A stretch of DNA of 35,148 bases from Halorientalis sp. (GTDB taxonomy: Archaea; Halobacteriota; Halobacteria; Halobacteriales; Haloarculaceae). Made by a program: the position numbers and the translations under genes. The notes below the pieces were generated by a model. The model ran no database searches. It worked only from the letters and a program-made list of their open reading frames with translations, and was not told the DNA's origin. Location of the stretch: NCBI RefSeq assembly GCF_028275115.1, contig NZ_JAQCNH010000054.1, forward strand, positions 1 through 35,148, given 5' to 3'. Below are positions 33,932-35,148 of this stretch, piece after piece. Numbering within the stretch: position 1 is the first letter of the stretch; each line of letters begins with the position of its first letter.

Positions 33932-34420
33932 TTACTCGTCAGTTGTTGCAGCTACCCCGGGAGCGGCAGAATAACGAACCAGCGGAGTGCGGACGCCACG
34001 GTAGCCCGTATCGATCAGGTCGAGAAACGTGTACAGCTCGAACCGCGTGCCACGTGGTCTCCGCGCGGCGTGCGGCGGGCCGCCGGATTCCCTGGTCAGC
34101 GCCACTGGACCCGTCTGGTCGGCACGATTATCGAGGGTGGTGCATGCCTCTCCCAGTTTCAGGAGTGCGTCACCGCCGACCACGCGGAGGATTTCGTTTT
34201 GCTGTCGCGTGGTGACTCCAGAGACAATTTGCCCCTCGTGGTTTATATCGAGTCGTGTTTCCGGGCGTCCGCCGTCACGGACATAGTGGCCCGTGACGAC
34301 CTCGCCTTCGTCACGTCACCAGAGGTCCACCGGAACTCAATCCGGCCGAAGAGCGCCGGAGACGAGTTTAGGACTCTCTCAGCAATCGGCTCTTCGACGT
34401 ACTCACCGAAGTGAACTACC
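33932..34420 (-). pseudogene. decayed gene of unknown function
   Basis: The minus strand reads EYVEEPIAERVLNSSPALFG and GRIEFRWTSGD from the IS boundary, then after a frameshift near 34318 RDEGEVVTGHYVRDGGRPET and RLDINHEGQIVSGVTTRQQN, then EILRVVGGDALLKLGEACTT, ending LVRYSAAPGVAATTDE and a TAA at 33932-33934. The composition and continuity look real; the break and the abutting tnpA suggest loss of the 5' end by IS insertion. I do not recognise the family. It lies directly upstream of the moeA promoter region. Confidence 0.5.
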
Positions 34421-34422
34421 TT

Positions 34423-34836
34423 CTACTCGCGTTGGTCCTCTACGTACTGTTTCAGTACATCCAGCGACACCTGCCCCGTCGAGATGAGGCAATACGAATC
34501 GTTCCAGAACGAGTCGCCCCACAGTTCGGTCTTCAGTTCGTCCGCGTACTCGTTGCGGATACGGCGGGCGGTCGCGCCCTTGGCCGTGTTGATGAACTTC
34601 ACGAGGTCTGTGGTTGGCTTCGCTCGGAAGAGGATGTGTACGTGGTCGTCCTCGCCGTCGAGGTTCGTCAGTTCGACACCGTAGTTGTCCGTGAACCCGC
34701 TGATGACCTGATGAATGAATTGGGTTCGCTCCTCGGTTAGCACTCCGCGCCGATACTTCGTGGTGAGTATCAGGTGGTAGTGCAAGGAAAACGTCGAGTG
34801 CGCTCCCGAGTCGAGGTCGTATTCCATTGGGTTCAA
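34423..34836 (-). CDS. tnpA: IS200/IS605 family transposase TnpA
   Basis: A 137-residue Y1 HUH transposase, normal length. The metal-binding HUH motif is His65-Val-His67 in EDDHVHILFRA. The catalytic Tyr131 is in VLKQYVEDQ. The N-terminus HYHLILTTKYRRGVL is typical. It excises and inserts single-stranded element DNA at subterminal palindromes. No tnpB follows. The left end lies to its right (34837-35010). It appears intact and could mobilise the related ends at 2407-2815. Confidence 0.92.
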   Translation of the reverse strand: MNPMEYDLDSGAHSTFSLHYHLILTTKYRRGVLTEERTQFIHQVISGFTDNYGVELTNLDGEDDHVHILFRAKPTTDLVKFINTAKGATARRIRNEYADELKTELWGDSFWNDSYCLISTGQVSLDVLKQYVEDQRE

Positions 34837-35010
34837 TCAATACTGTGCTACCCTACTGCAAAAACGTTACGACTACGTGGGCCTGTGGGCCTGCAACCGT
34901 AGAGTGTATGAGAACCGTGCGGCGCTGTATCCCCTCCCTGCTCGCGCCTCTCGTTCGGTCGGCGCTCGCTGAGGAAGGGGGCTTAGCGCCTCAATTCAGC
35001 TAAAATCATA
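34837..35010 (-). repeat. left end of the tnpA element
   Basis: The sequence upstream of tnpA includes GCTGTATCCC (34924-34933), GGCTTAGCGCCT (34980-34991) and CAGCTAAAAT. The same blocks in the same order and orientation occur at 2735-2810. The AGGC/GCGCCT core can form a small hairpin of the type recognised by TnpA. Confidence 0.55.
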
Positions 35011-35148
35011 GAGCGTCGTGGCACTCCGTGGGAGGTCTGCATACACTCGCCCGAACAGTTTCCCAGAGTGGACGTGAAGATAACAGACTTTGGTAGCTTC
35101 AAACTGGATCCCGGCCTGGAATGCAATAGCTGACATGAATTTCCGCCC
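35011..35148. other. window edge, nothing identified
   Basis: The last 138 bases hold no recognisable gene. The final stretch may continue beyond the window. Confidence 0.4.

Noticed and set aside
1..35148. tRNA or rRNA genes
   Set aside because: I saw no cloverleaf with a TTC-type T-loop and no ribosomal RNA signature; a covariance scan was not possible.

Overview
The window looks like a chromosomal or megaplasmid segment of a halophilic archaeon (class Halobacteria). The basis is high GC, strongly acidic proteins (Asp/Glu-rich, few Lys), TATA-like promoters 25-30 bases ahead of leaderless start codons, haloarchaeal IS200/IS605-type ends, and molybdenum hydroxylase genes of archaeal style. 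The genus cannot be fixed from the sequence alone.

Left third (1-13.2 kb): accessory, heavily scarred DNA. It carries a universal stress protein, a membrane protein and a small zinc-ribbon protein. These are followed by several wrecked IS200/IS605 (TnpB) elements with their structured 3' RNA ends. An intact FAD-subunit gene of a molybdenum hydroxylase (coxM-like, 3428-4321) is embedded among them. Further right are a frameshifted cation diffusion facilitator, a complete single-chain type IIG restriction-modification enzyme (7783-10761), the 3' part of an IS4-like transposase, and a 1.7 kb stretch of decayed coding sequence.

Middle and right (13.2-33.7 kb): a compact metabolic island. On the left are CoxG (SRPBCC membrane protein) and a CocE/NonD hydrolase, both on the minus strand. 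Then come an NCS2 nucleobase permease, a two-helix membrane protein, a hydantoinase/dihydropyrimidinase-type amidohydrolase, an IclR regulator, a cyclase-family hydrolase (minus), a zinc alcohol dehydrogenase, an MFS transporter, a class III CoA-transferase, XdhC, a broken coxM copy, CoxS (2Fe-2S) and CoxL (molybdopterin subunit). Convergent to these lie a MobA-like cytidylyltransferase and MoeA for cofactor synthesis. Together they suggest uptake, molybdenum-dependent hydroxylation and hydrolytic ring opening of an N-heterocycle (purine, pyrimidine or similar), with side chains handled through CoA and dehydrogenase chemistry. The substrate is not determined by sequence. The CoxL motif (AYRGFG) argues for a xanthine-dehydrogenase-like enzyme and against CO dehydrogenase.

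Most notable points: (1) the FAD-subunit gene expected between xdhC and coxS is a clear pseudogene, whereas an intact homologue sits about 25 kb away, bracketed by inverted IS200/IS605 RNA ends; (2) a candidate three-way-junction RNA (18986-19062) begins three bases after a stop codon in the middle of the catabolic cluster; (3) the permease leader contains long-range inverted repeats, mutually exclusive hairpins and a three-codon mini-ORF. Right edge (33.9-35.1 kb): a decayed gene abutting an intact IS200/IS605 tnpA with its left end.
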